A stretch of DNA of 64,000 nt from Yersinia vastinensis (GCF_902726565.1 NZ_CACVAF010000009.1:1-64000), one strand, 5' to 3'; shown: positions 1 through 10,985, counted from the first letter of the stretch. Notes: generated from the letters alone by a model not told the origin. Translations and numbers: made by a program.

Positions 1-73
1 TCGTTAGCTCAGTTGGTAGAGCAGTTGACTTTTAATCAATTGGTCGCAGGTTCGAATCCCGCACGACCCACCA
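1..73 (+). tRNA. tRNA-Lys (anticodon TTT), 5' end cut by the window
   Basis: The D-arm (tagctcagttggtagagc), an anticodon loop with TTT (ctTTTaa), the T-arm (ggttcgaatcc) and an encoded 3' CCA are all readable. The acceptor 3' strand (cgaccc) implies that three leading G residues lie just outside the window. It sits upstream of nadA, where E. coli has its lysT-valT tRNA cluster, so it is probably the last member of such a cluster. Confidence 0.95.
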
Positions 74-224
74 TTATATCAAGTACCTCTGAACATCCCC
101 CAAGCTCAGAAATCACAGACTACCCGATGCGTGTGGGTGAGACCCTGCGTTCAGGTTCGAGCCGAGCGAAGCGAGACAGCAACGCGCGAGCGTTGACCCG
201 AAGGGCGAGTCCGCAGGACGAGTC
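56..224 (+). repeat. Tandem repeat unit 1 (169 bp), starting with the tRNA 3' end
   Basis: The unit begins with the last 18 bases of the tRNA-Lys (atcccgcacgacccacca) and runs through a GC-rich block containing gcgagacagcaacgcgcgag and ggcgagtccgcaggacgagt. It then restarts at 225 with the same 18 bases. No tRNA cloverleaf can be drawn in the block. It resembles the E. coli tyrT operon, where repeats carrying a short copy of the tRNA 3' end follow the tRNA (the rtT repeats). It probably lies in the tRNA transcript. Confidence 0.8.
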
Positions 225-402
225 ATCCCGCACGACCCACCATTTATCAAGTACCTCAGCACATCCCCAAGCTCAGAAATCACAGACTACCCGATGCGTG
301 TGGGTGAGACCCTGCGTTCAGGTTCGAGCCGAGGATGCGAGACAGCAACGCGCGAGCGTTGACCCGAAGGGCGAGTCCGCAGGACGAGTCATCCCGCACG
401 AC
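225..402 (+). repeat. Tandem repeat unit 2 (166 bp) plus a third, truncated tRNA-3'-end copy
   Basis: This is a near-identical copy of the preceding unit. It has short indels near its start and one local change (gaggatgcgag instead of gagcgaagcgag). It again begins with the 18-base tRNA end, at 225-242. A third copy of that end starts at 391 (atcccgcacgacc) and decays after 13 bases. Downstream, from 403 to about 600, I see only AT-rich DNA. Confidence 0.8.
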
Positions 403-601
403 CTATTATTATGCTTTCAGTTAACATTCCTTCTCAGATTTGTCCGCTTCAATAATCCTTTCTTCTTGTTCTGAATATAAACCCTATAATCTTCTAATAT
501 CTCTCTTGTCATTCCGTTTTTTAGCTGAGTTTTAACTCTATTAAACATTTTTGCCATTATCAGACGAATTCTGGCGACTTTTTGCTAAATATTGAGTATT
601 T

Positions 602-619
602 TGTTTAGGATAAAAAACA
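602..619 (+). promoter_or_regulatory. Candidate NadR box upstream of nadA
   Basis: TGTTTA-N6-AAAACA matches 11 of 12 positions of the NadR consensus TGTTTA-N6-TAAACA. It lies about 70 bp before the nadA start, and NadR represses nadA in enterobacteria. The assignment is by motif only. Confidence 0.55.
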
Positions 620-684
620 AACCAACTTTACTGGCAGCCTAAGGCATACCGTGGCTCCAGAATAACTGGCAATTAGAGACGTGA

Positions 685-1749
<1,065 letters not shown>

Positions 1750-1805
1750 GCGGTAAATGGCACGTAGCGACCTAATATTTATTCTCTCTTGAAAAGGACT
1801 GGCAG

Positions 1806-2534
1806 ATGGATTTCTTCAGTACAAGCAACATATTGGTGCATATTCCTCTGGGGGCAGGGGGCTATGACCTTTCATGGATAGAGGCTATAGGGACACTGTT
1901 CGGGTTATTGTGCATCTGGTTTGCCAGCAAAGAGAAGATTATCAACTACCTGTTTGGTTTGATTAACGTGACCTTATTTGCGGTTATTTTTTTCCAAATC
2001 CAACTTTATGCCAGCTTGCTATTACAGTTGTTCTTCTTCGTGGCCAATATTTACGGTTGGTACGCTTGGAGCAAACAAACTCCCGATAACCAAATTGAAT
2101 TGAAAATTCGGTGGTTGTCTTTGCCTAAAGCATTGGCATGGGGGGCGGTTAGCGTGGCCGGTATCGCCTTAATGACTCTGCATATTGATACAGTATTTGC
2201 CTGGCTTACCCGTGTGGCGGTGACTGTAATGCAAAGCTTGGGAGCGACGGTACAAATGCCAGAGTTGCAACCCGATGCCTTCCCATTCTGGGACTCCACC
2301 ATGATGGTGTTGTCAATTGTTGCGATGATCCTGATGACTCGTAAGTATGTGGAAAACTGGCTGATTTGGGTAGTCATTGATGTCATCAGTGTCGCTATTT
2401 TTGCTTATCAGGGTGTTTATGCCATGGCGCTGGAATACGTATTACTGACGTTGATTGCCCTGAATGGTTCTTGGCTATGGATTAAGAGTGCGGCTCGAAA
2501 TCATTCGCGCCCGCTGTCTACCCAAGGTCATTAA
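1806..2534 (+). CDS. pnuC: Nicotinamide riboside transporter PnuC
   Basis: This inner-membrane transporter takes up nicotinamide riboside for NAD salvage. The 242-residue protein is hydrophobic throughout, with about seven to eight membrane segments. It shows family features such as an early WIEAIGTLFGLLCIWFASKE segment and a late W.W motif (NGSWLWIKSA). An AAGGACT-type ribosome binding site lies just upstream. It is the distal gene of nadA-pnuC and converges with zitB. Confidence 0.95.
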   Translation: MDFFSTSNILVHIPLGAGGYDLSWIEAIGTLFGLLCIWFASKEKIINYLFGLINVTLFAVIFFQIQLYASLLLQLFFFVANIYGWYAWSKQTPDNQIELKIRWLSLPKALAWGAVSVAGIALMTLHIDTVFAWLTRVAVTVMQSLGATVQMPELQPDAFPFWDSTMMVLSIVAMILMTRKYVENWLIWVVIDVISVAIFAYQGVYAMALEYVLLTLIALNGSWLWIKSAARNHSRPLSTQGH

Positions 2535-2638
2535 TAACTCAGTTAAATAGCTTTTGATTGGAAACCGGAGTCAGGGGCGATTCTGTGGATAATTCGCAAC
2601 AGAGCCTCCCCGCCTCCCCTGATGGTGCCCGTTATTTA

Positions 2639-3571
2639 TTAGTGATGGTGATGATGGTGCTCTCCGGCACTGCTAGCCTGATTGATACCACAGTCCGGTG
2701 CGTTACAGTGCTGATATTCCATCTGAACAGTGGCATGACCAATGTTGTAATGGTGTAGTAGGTGGTGCTGAATACGTTGCAATAACTCATCATTATCTCG
2801 CGGTGGAATGACTTGCACGTGCAGAGTCATTACCCGCTGGTCACCCACTTGCCATAAGTGTACGTGATGGGCATCGCGTACTTCATATATATTGGTGCAT
2901 AAATCTTTGCGCAATTTCTCGATATCAATTTCCTGCGGTGCGCCTTCCAATAGTTCGTGGAAACTTTCTTTCAATAGCCGCCAGGCACTGCGCAGCACCA
3001 AGACCGAAACCAAAACAGATAAAATTGGGTCAATGGGGGTCCAACCGGTTGTCAGGATCACCACCGCGGCCACAATAGCCCCGACAGACCCCAATAAGTC
3101 ACCTAGCACATGTAAGGCTGCAGCTCGCACATTGATATTCTTTTCTTCCTCTCCTCGATGAAGTATCCAGAAGCAGAAAATATTCGCGAATAACCCGATG
3201 ACAGCGATGATTAACATCGGGATTCCCATGACTTCATGGGGAGAAAAAAAGCGTCGAATGGCTTCCCAAACAATCAATACCACAATCAGCAGTAATGCAG
3301 CCGCATTAACAAAAGCCGCCAGAGTGGTCAGGCGTAAATAGCCAAAAGTGTGGCGAGAGTCTGGTTTTCTCTGCGAAAAATGTACGGCCATTAATGCGAT
3401 AAATAGTGCAGCAGAATCCGTCAGCATATGCCCAGCATCCGCCAACAGTGCCAATGAGCCAGATAACCAACCTCCAATGGCTTCTGCCACCATAAAAACA
3501 GTGGTGACGGCGAAAGCGATTAGCAAGCGCTTACTGTTGCTGTCTTGCGGAAAAAATGATGATGCAGCCAT
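2639..3571 (-). CDS. zitB: Zinc efflux transporter ZitB (cation diffusion facilitator)
   Basis: ZitB exports Zn(II) from the cytoplasm in exchange for protons. The 310-residue protein has six predicted membrane helices. The CDF metal-site motifs are present in helices 2 ([11 protein letters not shown]) and 5 (HVLGDLLGS), followed by a C-terminal cytoplasmic domain ([10 protein letters not shown]). The His-rich N-terminus I recall for E. coli ZitB is missing. Instead the protein ends in six consecutive histidines, a natural hexahistidine tail that probably binds metal. It is transcribed toward pnuC and divergently from aroG. Confidence 0.95.
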   Translation of the reverse strand: MAASSFFPQDSNSKRLLIAFAVTTVFMVAEAIGGWLSGSLALLADAGHMLTDSAALFIALMAVHFSQRKPDSRHTFGYLRLTTLAAFVNAAALLLIVVLIVWEAIRRFFSPHEVMGIPMLIIAVIGLFANIFCFWILHRGEEEKNINVRAAALHVLGDLLGSVGAIVAAVVILTTGWTPIDPILSVLVSVLVLRSAWRLLKESFHELLEGAPQEIDIEKLRKDLCTNIYEVRDAHHVHLWQVGDQRVMTLHVQVIPPRDNDELLQRIQHHLLHHYNIGHATVQMEYQHCNAPDCGINQASSAGEHHHHHH

Positions 3572-3803
3572 ATTTATCCTTGTAACCCGAAATGTGAGCG
3601 CAGAACCTGAACTGTCTGTCTATGTTAACCCTGATAGGATTTCATTCAATAATTGATCCACATTATAGATTGATGCTTAGGTTGCTGTTTATCTGCGCTG
3701 AACCCCCAATGCAATAAAGTAGATTTACAGCGGTCAATTCACCAGCTAGATTGGTTGAGATATACGTTGTGCGATGATCGTCACAAGACTTAATGGAAGA
3801 GCT

Positions 3804-4856
3804 ATGAATTACCTGAATGATGACCTACGGATTAATGAAATTAAGGAACTCCTGCCACCTGTTGCTCTGTTAGAGAAGTTCCCCGCCAGTAACAATGCAG
3901 CAGAAACCGTCGCCAAGGCCCGAACCGCCATCCACAAAATTTTGCGAGCTCAGGATGATCGTTTGCTGGTGGTGATTGGTCCATGTTCGATTCACGACAC
4001 TCAGGCGGCCAAAGAGTATGCCACTCGTTTGCTGAAATTACGTGAAGAACTAAATGGTGAGCTTGAAGTGGTAATGCGGGTTTATTTTGAAAAACCGCGC
4101 ACGACAGTAGGTTGGAAAGGTCTGATTAACGATCCGCACATGGATGGCAGCTACGACATCAATGATGGTCTGCGTATTGCACGTAAGTTGCTATTGGACA
4201 TTAATGACAGCGGCTTACCGGCTGCGGGTGAATTCTTGGATATGATTACCCCGCAATATTTGGCTGACCTGATGAGCTGGGGAGCGATTGGCGCACGAAC
4301 GACAGAATCTCAGGTTCACCGTGAGCTGGCTTCTGGTTTATCTTGCCCGGTTGGTTTTAAAAATGGTACTGATGGCACAATCAAAGTGGCTATCGATGCA
4401 ATTAATGCAGCCAGCGCGCCACACTGTTTCCTGTCGGTGACCAAATGGGGCCACTCTGCGATTGTCAACACGGCGGGTAATGATGATTGCCATATTATTC
4501 TGCGTGGCGGTAAAGAGCCGAATTACAGCAGTGAGCATGTTGCAGCAGTCAAAGATGGGCTAAGTAAAGCAGGTCTGGACCCGCAAATCATGATTGATTT
4601 CAGTCATGCTAACAGCAGCAAACAATTCCAAAAGCAGATGGAAGTCGGCACCGATGTTTGCCGCCAGATTGCTCAGGGCGAAAAATCCATTATGGGCGTG
4701 ATGATTGAAAGCCATTTGGTGGAAGGCAATCAGAATCTGGAAAGTGGCGAACCACTGACTTACGGCCAGAGTGTCACCGATGCTTGTATTGGCTGGGAAG
4801 ATACTGAAGTGCTGTTACGTCAGTTGTCGAACGCGGTGAAAGCGCGTCGCCAATAA
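3804..4856 (+). CDS. aroG: 3-deoxy-7-phosphoheptulonate synthase, Phe-sensitive type
   Basis: This enzyme joins phosphoenolpyruvate and erythrose-4-phosphate in the first step of the shikimate pathway. The protein has 350 residues from the ATG at 3804 (MNYLNDDLRI), the length and start of E. coli AroG; an upstream in-frame ATG at 3774 is less likely. Active-site motifs are present: GPCSIHD, the RTTVGWKG loop, KNGTDG, and HANSSK near the C-terminus. It stands alone between zitB and gpmA and is followed by a strong terminator. Confidence 0.96.
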   Translation: MNYLNDDLRINEIKELLPPVALLEKFPASNNAAETVAKARTAIHKILRAQDDRLLVVIGPCSIHDTQAAKEYATRLLKLREELNGELEVVMRVYFEKPRTTVGWKGLINDPHMDGSYDINDGLRIARKLLLDINDSGLPAAGEFLDMITPQYLADLMSWGAIGARTTESQVHRELASGLSCPVGFKNGTDGTIKVAIDAINAASAPHCFLSVTKWGHSAIVNTAGNDDCHIILRGGKEPNYSSEHVAAVKDGLSKAGLDPQIMIDFSHANSSKQFQKQMEVGTDVCRQIAQGEKSIMGVMIESHLVEGNQNLESGEPLTYGQSVTDACIGWEDTEVLLRQLSNAVKARRQ

Positions 4857-4890
4857 GTTATCGAGCTTGTCATGTTGAACAGGCGGATAA

Positions 4891-4931
4891 CTAAAAACCC
4901 CCGACATCAGCTATGTTCGGGGGTTTTTTAA
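4891..4931 (+). terminator. Rho-independent terminator after aroG
   Basis: The stem aaaacccccgaca / tgttcgggggtttt is followed by T residues. It lies 35 bp after the aroG stop and can also serve gpmA, which converges on it. Confidence 0.9.
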
Positions 4932-4950
4932 TGGTGCTAATCAGGTGTAA

Positions 4951-5703
4951 TTACTTGGCCTTACCCTGATTGGCAACCGCTGCTGCTTTTGCAGCGATTT
5001 CATCAGCATCGCCCAGATAGTAGTGTTTGACCGGTTTGAAGTTTTCATCAAACTCATACACCAATGGCACGCCAGTTGGGATGTTCAGTTCAAGAATAGC
5101 TTCTTCGCTAATGTCATCCAGATATTTTACCAGGGCACGCAGAGAGTTACCGTGGGCTGCGATAATCACACGCTCACCGCTCTTAATGCGAGGTAAAATC
5201 ACCTCGTTCCAGTAAGGAACAACACGATCAATGGTCAGAGCCAGGCTTTCAGTCGTTGGCAGCTCGGCATCAGTCAATTTTGCATAGCGTGGGTCATGGC
5301 CAGGGAAACGCTCATCGCTTTTATCCAGCGCTGGAGGGGTGACAGCAAAGCCACGACGCCACTGTTTCACTTGCTCATCACCGTATTTCGCCGCAGTTTC
5401 TGATTTATCCAGACCTTGCAAAGCACCATAATGACGCTCATTCAGTTTCCAGGATTTTTCAGTTGGTAGCCAAGCTTGATCCAACTCATCCAGAATGTTC
5501 CACAAGGTGTGGATTGCGCGTTTCAATACAGAGGTGTAAGCGAAATCAAAAGTGAAGCCTTCGTCTTTTAACAGCTTACCCGCTGCTTTTGCTTCAGTAC
5601 GGCCTTTTTCTGACAAGTCAACATCATACCAACCGGTGAAGCGGTTTTCGTTGTTCCATTGACTTTCGCCGTGACGTACCAGAACCAGCTTTGTTACTGC
5701 CAT
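4951..5703 (-). CDS. gpmA: 2,3-bisphosphoglycerate-dependent phosphoglycerate mutase
   Basis: GpmA interconverts 3- and 2-phosphoglycerate in glycolysis. The 250-residue protein carries the phosphohistidine motif [10 protein letters not shown] (catalytic His11), the family motif [11 protein letters not shown] and the second active-site histidine in [10 protein letters not shown] perfect Fur palindrome about 30 bp upstream suggests iron control, as reported for E. coli gpmA. It converges with aroG. Confidence 0.97.
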   Translation of the reverse strand: MAVTKLVLVRHGESQWNNENRFTGWYDVDLSEKGRTEAKAAGKLLKDEGFTFDFAYTSVLKRAIHTLWNILDELDQAWLPTEKSWKLNERHYGALQGLDKSETAAKYGDEQVKQWRRGFAVTPPALDKSDERFPGHDPRYAKLTDAELPTTESLALTIDRVVPYWNEVILPRIKSGERVIIAAHGNSLRALVKYLDDISEEAILELNIPTGVPLVYEFDENFKPVKHYYLGDADEIAAKAAAVANQGKAK

Positions 5704-5734
5704 AGTTCGAACTCCTCAGATAACTCATTTGTTC

Positions 5735-5753
5735 AATGATAATTATTATCATT
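5735..5753 (-). promoter_or_regulatory. Fur box upstream of gpmA
   Basis: AATGATAATTATTATCATT is a perfect 19-bp palindrome that matches the Fur consensus core. It is placed 32 bp upstream of the gpmA start, where it would cover the promoter. Confidence 0.75.
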
Positions 5754-5933
5754 ATATTGCGTGATTGCCGCAGACATCAATCGTTTGTGTTTAACCATAG
5801 CCAATTTTTTACGTTAGCGTAAGACTGGAAGTCGAATCGATTCTGCAAAATCTGTAACTAATTAATATATGAGGGCTTATATGGGGTATTAAATACCCCA
5901 TAGAGATGAAATGTGGATACTGTCTAGCGAGGT

Positions 5934-6269
5934 TTAAGCCGCTTTTTTCAGGCACGTGCTCATGAAGGTTTTTCGTTCATCACCTTTTAACGCTTTAGTT
6001 GCCGCTTCTGCGTTGCAGCTTTTCATTTTTTGCTGCTGCGGTGTCAGCGCCTTCTCATCCGGATGTACCTGCGCCTTTAGGCACTGACTCATAAATTTTT
6101 TCCGATCATCACCTTTCAGCGATTGAGTCGTCGCCTGCTGATTACAATCGGTCATTTTTTTCTGCTGAGCCGCCTGAGCGGGTGAGGGTGTTTTCGCGGT
6201 GTCTGCTGCCATCACATTGGCACTCAGCAACAATCCTGCTGAGAGCAGCCATAAGGTAGTTAGACGCAT
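5934..6269 (-). CDS. psiF: PsiF family phosphate-starvation-inducible protein
   Basis: This is a small secreted protein of unknown biochemical role; the E. coli member is induced by phosphate starvation. The 111 residues begin with a clear signal peptide (LLSAGLLLSANVMA, cleaved near residue 21). Two copies of a PsiF repeat follow, each with Met-x-x-Cys-Asn near its start, LKGD-[DE]-RK-x-FMS in the middle and CLK at its end, around residues 39-66 and 82-109. The paired cysteines suggest one disulfide per repeat. No Pho box was recognised upstream. Confidence 0.85.
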   Translation of the reverse strand: MRLTTLWLLSAGLLLSANVMAADTAKTPSPAQAAQQKKMTDCNQQATTQSLKGDDRKKFMSQCLKAQVHPDEKALTPQQQKMKSCNAEAATKALKGDERKTFMSTCLKKAA

Positions 6270-6330
6270 AGGAGTTCCTTTATTTAAGCTTTGTTTATAT
6301 CAGCCAAATTGGAATCTGAAAGGCATGAAT

Positions 6331-6372
6331 ACGGCTGCCTGACAGATGCTTTTAAGCGTAGTCGGCAGCCGT
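6331..6372. terminator. Hairpin between psiF and galM
   Basis: A perfect 9-bp stem (acggctgcc / ggcagccgt) encloses a 24-base loop just beyond the galM stop. There is no clear T-run on the galM strand, so it may act as an mRNA 3' stabiliser or a weak terminator. Confidence 0.5.
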
Positions 6373-6384
6373 AAATAAAAACAG

Positions 6385-7449
6385 TCACAGCGCGATAAAG
6401 TGGTAAACGGTGGTCGCGTGGTAGGTTTTCCCCGGTTTTAGCCAGCAATCGGGTTGTGGCCATTCAGGGTGATTGGGGCTATCGGGGAGAAATTCACTTT
6501 CTAGCGCGACGCCCGTGTAGCTGGCATAAGTTTCGCCATTACGCGAAGGCGTTCCGCCTAGGAAGTTGCCACTATACAGTTGTAATGCCGGGGCAGTGGT
6601 GTAAACGCTCATTTGGACTTGATTGTCAGATGACCATAAATGTGCTGCTGGGCTTTCTGTAGCACCACAAGTACGATGCAGCAGATAAGCATGGTCATAA
6701 CCTTTAACACGCTGCTGGCAGCGGTCTTGTAAGAAATCGCGAGCCAGTGTTTTTGCCTGACGAAAATCCATACCGGTTTTTTCGACACTCTTAAGCCCAT
6801 CGGTTGGAATACCGTCACTGTCGACTGGCAAATATTTGTCGGCAAACAATTGTAACCGGTGAGCACGGACATCGTGCCCCTCGCCATCAAGATTAAAATA
6901 GGCGTGATTCGTCAGATTTACCGGGCAGGTTTTGTCAACTTGGGCCTGATAGTGAATTTCCAGTCGATTATCTTCGGTCAATAGATATTGGACTTCGGCG
7001 GTCAACGTGCCGGGAAAACCCTGATCGCCATCGGGAGAGTGCAGTTGGTAGGTCACCTGCTTTTCATCCTGCTTCACTTTTTGCCAACGCCGGGCATGGA
7101 ACCCTTCAGGGCCGCCATGCAGCTGGTGAACACCTTGATTGGGTATCAGATGAAGAATTTCCCCCTCTACCGTGATTTGCGCGTTAGCAATGCGGTTAGC
7201 GTAACGACCAACGGTAGCCCCGAGATAGGCTCCCTGATGCAGATAATCCGCGGGGGTTTGGCAGCCCAGCAGTAACTCGCGTTTTTCTCCCTCTTTAAGC
7301 GGTAATATTGCAGATAACCAAGTTGCGCCCCAATCCATCAGCGTCACACTCATACCTGCTTTATTATGTAGCTCGGTCAATTCAAAAGGGTGACCATCCG
7401 GTGCTAACTGGTCAACACTGCCTAATGATGCAGCGTCGTTTTTCAGCAT
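6385..7449 (-). CDS. galM: Galactose mutarotase (aldose 1-epimerase)
   Basis: GalM converts beta- to alpha-D-galactose and so feeds GalK. The 354-residue protein shows the family motifs [17 protein letters not shown] (catalytic His) and a late [13 protein letters not shown] (catalytic Glu). It overlaps galK by 7 bp and is the last gene of galETKM, so translation is probably coupled. Confidence 0.96.
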   Translation of the reverse strand: MLKNDAASLGSVDQLAPDGHPFELTELHNKAGMSVTLMDWGATWLSAILPLKEGEKRELLLGCQTPADYLHQGAYLGATVGRYANRIANAQITVEGEILHLIPNQGVHQLHGGPEGFHARRWQKVKQDEKQVTYQLHSPDGDQGFPGTLTAEVQYLLTEDNRLEIHYQAQVDKTCPVNLTNHAYFNLDGEGHDVRAHRLQLFADKYLPVDSDGIPTDGLKSVEKTGMDFRQAKTLARDFLQDRCQQRVKGYDHAYLLHRTCGATESPAAHLWSSDNQVQMSVYTTAPALQLYSGNFLGGTPSRNGETYASYTGVALESEFLPDSPNHPEWPQPDCWLKPGKTYHATTVYHFIAL

Positions 7450-8594
7450 AAACCCGCTCCTTGTGAAGCCTGACAGACGTAGAAAGTTTCTGTTCGGCCA
7501 TCGCTGTACTTCGGATATTCCTGAGCCACGACAGCACGAACTTGCTCGACCAGTGACGTTGGCATCAGTGCAACAATACAGCCGCCAAAACCGCCACCTG
7601 TCATTCGAACCCCACCTTGCTCCCCAATCACCGATTTCACAATATCTACAAGACTGTCGATCGGCGGAACTGTGATCTCGAAATCATCACGCATTGAAAT
7701 ATGAGACTCGTGCATCAATTGCCCCATTAATTTCAAGTCCCCAGAAGCCAGTGCATCTGCCGCCGCCAACGTCCGTTCATTCTCGGTAATGACATGGCGA
7801 GCGCGTTTCGCTACCACAGGGTCCAACTCATCTTGAATGGAGAAAAACAGATTAGGATCAACATCACGTAGGGCTTTGACACCAAAGAAACGCGCCGCAG
7901 TTTCGCATTGCTGGCGGCGGGTGTTGTACTCGCTATCTACCAAGCCGCGTTTCACATTGGAATTAATTATCACCACTGCCACGTTTTCTGGCATCGGTAC
8001 CGCGCGTGTTTCCAATGTTCTGCAATCGATAAGCAACGCACTATCTTGCTCACCCAGTGCTGAAATAAGTTGATCCATAATGCCGCAGTTACAGCCGACA
8101 AATTGGTTCTCGGCTTCTTGGCCATTTAGCGCCAGCTCCACACCATTGAGAGGAAGCTGATAGAGTGATTGTAATGCTTGGCCGACCGCCACTTCCAAGG
8201 AAGCTGAAGAACTCAGACCCGCGCCTTGTGGCACATTGCCACTGATAACCAAATCAGCACCGCCAAAATCGGCATGACGTAATTGCAAATGCTTCACCAC
8301 ACCGCGGACATAATCGGCCCAGCGATACTCTGGATGTGGAACAATGGGCATATCTAGCGAGAATATGTCTTGCTGATTTTCATAGTCAGCGGCAATCACA
8401 CGAATCTGTCGATCAGCACGTGTGCCGCAACTGATAACGGTTTCGTAATCAATGGCACAGGGCAGCACAAAACCATCATTATAATCAGTATGTTCACCAA
8501 TAAGATTGACGCGACCCGGCGCTTTAATGGTGATGTCAGGCTCATGACTAAACTGTTGGCGGAAAATAGCCTGGGTATGCTGTTTTAAACTCAT
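7443..8594 (-). CDS. galK: Galactokinase
   Basis: GalK phosphorylates alpha-D-galactose at C1 with ATP. The 383-residue protein carries the galactokinase signature [15 protein letters not shown] (about residues 27-41), the GHMP phosphate loop [15 protein letters not shown] and the C-terminal motif MTGGGFGGC. Its start touches the galT stop and its end overlaps galM by 7 bp, giving a tightly coupled operon. Confidence 0.97.
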   Translation of the reverse strand: MSLKQHTQAIFRQQFSHEPDITIKAPGRVNLIGEHTDYNDGFVLPCAIDYETVISCGTRADRQIRVIAADYENQQDIFSLDMPIVPHPEYRWADYVRGVVKHLQLRHADFGGADLVISGNVPQGAGLSSSASLEVAVGQALQSLYQLPLNGVELALNGQEAENQFVGCNCGIMDQLISALGEQDSALLIDCRTLETRAVPMPENVAVVIINSNVKRGLVDSEYNTRRQQCETAARFFGVKALRDVDPNLFFSIQDELDPVVAKRARHVITENERTLAAADALASGDLKLMGQLMHESHISMRDDFEITVPPIDSLVDIVKSVIGEQGGVRMTGGGFGGCIVALMPTSLVEQVRAVVAQEYPKYSDGRTETFYVCQASQGAGLC

Positions 8595-9643
8595 TAGTTG
8601 ACTCCTGCTTCTCGATAATGAACATCACTTACTGCCCGCAGGTGTTCAGCCGCCTGTTCTGCTGTAAGGTCTCGCTGGGTTTCAGCCAGCATTTCATAAC
8701 CCACCATAAATTTCCGCACTGATGCCGAGCGCAGTAATGGTGGGTAAAAATGTGCGTGTAGTTGCCAATGTGTGTTGTCATTACCGTTATAAGGCGCGCC
8801 GTGCCATCCCATTGAGTAAGGGAATGAGCATGAGAATAAATTGTCGTAGCGGCTGGTCAGTTTTTTTAGCGCAATCGCCAAATCACTGCGCTGCGCATTC
8901 GATAATGCTTCTAATCGTAGGATATGGGCTTTCGGCAACAACAAGGTTTCAAATGGCCATGCCGCCCAGTAGGGCACCACCGCCAGCCAGTGCTCGGTTT
9001 CAACCACGGTTCGGCTACCGTCGCGGCACTCACGTTCAGCATAATCGAGCAACATAGGCGACTGATGTTGTTGAAAATATTGTTGCTGTAAGCGGTCCTC
9101 TCGTGCAGCTTCATTTGGCAGGAAACTATTCGCCCAAATTTGCCCATGAGGATGCGGATTAGAGCACCCCATTGCCGCCCCTTTATTCTCAAACACTTGT
9201 ACCCACGGATACACTTTACCCAGCTCGGCACCCTGTTGCTGCCAGGTTTGGATAACGTGTTCCAACGCTGGTAAGGTCAGTTGCGGTAAGGTTTTGCTGT
9301 GATCCGGAGAGAAGCAAATAACTCGGCTGGTACCGCGCGCACTTTGGCTGCGCATCAGTGGATCATCACTTTGCGGTGCATCAGGCGTGTCAGGCATCAA
9401 TGCAGCAAAGTCATTGGTAAACACATAGGTTGACGAGTAGTCGGGATTCACATCACCAGTCACCCGTGTATTGCCGGGGCATAAGAAGCAATCAGGGTCA
9501 TGCGCCGGTAGGCTCTCGGTGGCCGGGGCTTCTTGCTGGCCTTGCCAAGGGCGTTTGGCTCGATGAGGCGAGACCAGGACCCACTGGTCACTTAACGGAT
9601 TGTATCTGCGATGTGGATGATCCACAGGGTTAAAATCAGTCAT
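8594..9643 (-). CDS. galT: Galactose-1-phosphate uridylyltransferase
   Basis: GalT transfers UMP from UDP-glucose to galactose-1-phosphate. The 349-residue protein has the nucleophile motif NPHPHGQIW and the zinc-site cysteine pair CFLCPG near residue 52, as in the class I E. coli enzyme. It lies between galE (9-bp gap) and galK. Confidence 0.97.
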   Translation of the reverse strand: MTDFNPVDHPHRRYNPLSDQWVLVSPHRAKRPWQGQQEAPATESLPAHDPDCFLCPGNTRVTGDVNPDYSSTYVFTNDFAALMPDTPDAPQSDDPLMRSQSARGTSRVICFSPDHSKTLPQLTLPALEHVIQTWQQQGAELGKVYPWVQVFENKGAAMGCSNPHPHGQIWANSFLPNEAAREDRLQQQYFQQHQSPMLLDYAERECRDGSRTVVETEHWLAVVPYWAAWPFETLLLPKAHILRLEALSNAQRSDLAIALKKLTSRYDNLFSCSFPYSMGWHGAPYNGNDNTHWQLHAHFYPPLLRSASVRKFMVGYEMLAETQRDLTAEQAAEHLRAVSDVHYREAGVN

Positions 9644-9652
9644 GAAAATACC

Positions 9653-10669
9653 TTAATCGGGATAGCCCTGAGGATTATTGGATTGCCAGCGCCAGGTATC
9701 TGCCGCCATGTCATTAAGTGTGCGGCTGACGCGCCAGCCTAATTGCTCTGCTGCCTTAATTGGGTCTGCCCAGTAAGCTGGAAGGTCACCCTCACGGCGT
9801 GGGGCAAAATAGTAGGCCAGTGGCTTACCACAAGCTTTACTGAAGGCTTCAACCACTTGTAAAACACTGTGACCGACACCAGCACCAAGATTGAAAATAT
9901 GTACGCCGGGCTGGTTGTGCAGTTTTTTCATCGCGGCAACGTGGCCGTCAGCCAAGTCAACCACATGAATATAATCACGCACCCCGGTGCCATCGGGGGT
10001 GGGGTAATCATTACCGAAAATGGCTAATGATTCACGACGACCCACAGCGACCTGCGCGATGAATGGCATCAAGTTATTGGGGATGCCCTGTGGATCTTCC
10101 CCCATCAGTCCTGACGGGTGTGCACCAACCGGGTTGAAGTAACGTAAAATAGTCATATTCCATTGAGGATCAGCTAGTTGCACATCTCGCAAAATTTGCT
10201 CAACCATCAATTTACTCTGGCCATATGGGCTGGATGGCGTGCCCGTAGGGAAGCTTTCTTTATACGGGATTTGTGGTTGATCACCATAGACTGTAGCCGA
10301 AGAGCTGAAGATAAAGTTTTTGACCTGTGCGGCGCGCATGGCCTCCAGTAAGACTAAGGTGCCATAAACATTATTATTGTAATATTCCAAAGGCTTACTG
10401 ACAGATTCACCCACAGCTTTTAGGCCAGCAAAATGAATGACTGCATGAATAGGATGGGCGGCAAATATTTTGTCGAGTAGCGCGCGATCACGGACGTCAC
10501 CCTGATAAAGTTCAGGTGTGTAGCCAGTCAAATGGTTGATTCGGGCTAATACGCTGGATTTGCTGTTGCAAAGGTTGTCGAGGATAACCGGCTTGTAGCC
10601 CGCTTCAATCAATTGCACACAAGTATGGCTACCTATGTAACCGCTACCACCTGTTACCAGAACGTACAT
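9653..10669 (-). CDS. galE: UDP-glucose 4-epimerase
   Basis: GalE interconverts UDP-galactose and UDP-glucose and is the first gene of the gal operon. The 338-residue short-chain dehydrogenase-type protein has the NAD-binding motif GGSGYIGS near its N-terminus, a catalytic YGQSK (Tyr-x-x-x-Lys) and SSSATVYG. A GalR-like operator lies about 80 bp upstream. It also supplies UDP-galactose for surface polysaccharides. Confidence 0.97.
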   Translation of the reverse strand: MYVLVTGGSGYIGSHTCVQLIEAGYKPVILDNLCNSKSSVLARINHLTGYTPELYQGDVRDRALLDKIFAAHPIHAVIHFAGLKAVGESVSKPLEYYNNNVYGTLVLLEAMRAAQVKNFIFSSSATVYGDQPQIPYKESFPTGTPSSPYGQSKLMVEQILRDVQLADPQWNMTILRYFNPVGAHPSGLMGEDPQGIPNNLMPFIAQVAVGRRESLAIFGNDYPTPDGTGVRDYIHVVDLADGHVAAMKKLHNQPGVHIFNLGAGVGHSVLQVVEAFSKACGKPLAYYFAPRREGDLPAYWADPIKAAEQLGWRVSRTLNDMAADTWRWQSNNPQGYPD

Positions 10670-10745
10670 AAAAGACTCCTCGAATGACTATCGTCTATAA
10701 AAGATAGCACGCCATTATCTGAGAAAAGGTGATCTACGCTCAATA

Positions 10746-10761
10746 ATGGAATCGCTTACAT
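10746..10761 (-). promoter_or_regulatory. GalR/GalS-type operator upstream of galE
   Basis: ATGGAATCGCTTACAT reads on the gal strand as ATGTAAGCGATTCCAT. This is very close to the E. coli gal external operator (GTGTAAACGATTCCAC). It lies 77 bp upstream of galE. Confidence 0.7.
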
Positions 10762-10953
10762 TTAAATTTTTCTCAGCTTCATATCTGTGGGAGCATAAAT
10801 ACAGGGGAATGAATAAGAATAGGCAAAAAAATGAAGAAATCTCAGGTATGGCAAAGATAACTGAGGTGGTAGCGTTCTCATCCATCAATTTAGCAGGAAT
10901 GTCCTCCCCCCCTTCGTCCTTGGCGCTACAGCGTTGTTAGCTGCTCTCACACC

Positions 10954-10985
10954 CCCGAATCACTGACGTGGGTCAGCTCATCGGG
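10954..10985. repeat. Yersinia-type intergenic palindrome, copy A
   Basis: CCCGAATCACTGAC and its imperfect complement GGGTCAGCTCATCGGG form a hairpin with nested stems (CCCGA/TCGGG and CTGAC/GTCAG). The left arm is shared with the hairpin at 48637-48668. It sits between the CPBP gene end and the gal promoter. The rest of 10670-11047 holds only the gal promoter region. Confidence 0.6.

Noticed and set aside
13-474. A 153-residue open frame over the tRNA and the tandem repeats
   Set aside because: It reads through the tRNA-Lys and both repeat units, so its repeated protein sequence simply mirrors the DNA repeat. No ribosome site and no family similarity were seen.
3690-3803. A TyrR box upstream of aroG
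   Set aside because: Only one half-site (TGTAAA, on the minus strand) is convincing. The other arm matches two of six positions, so I did not annotate it.
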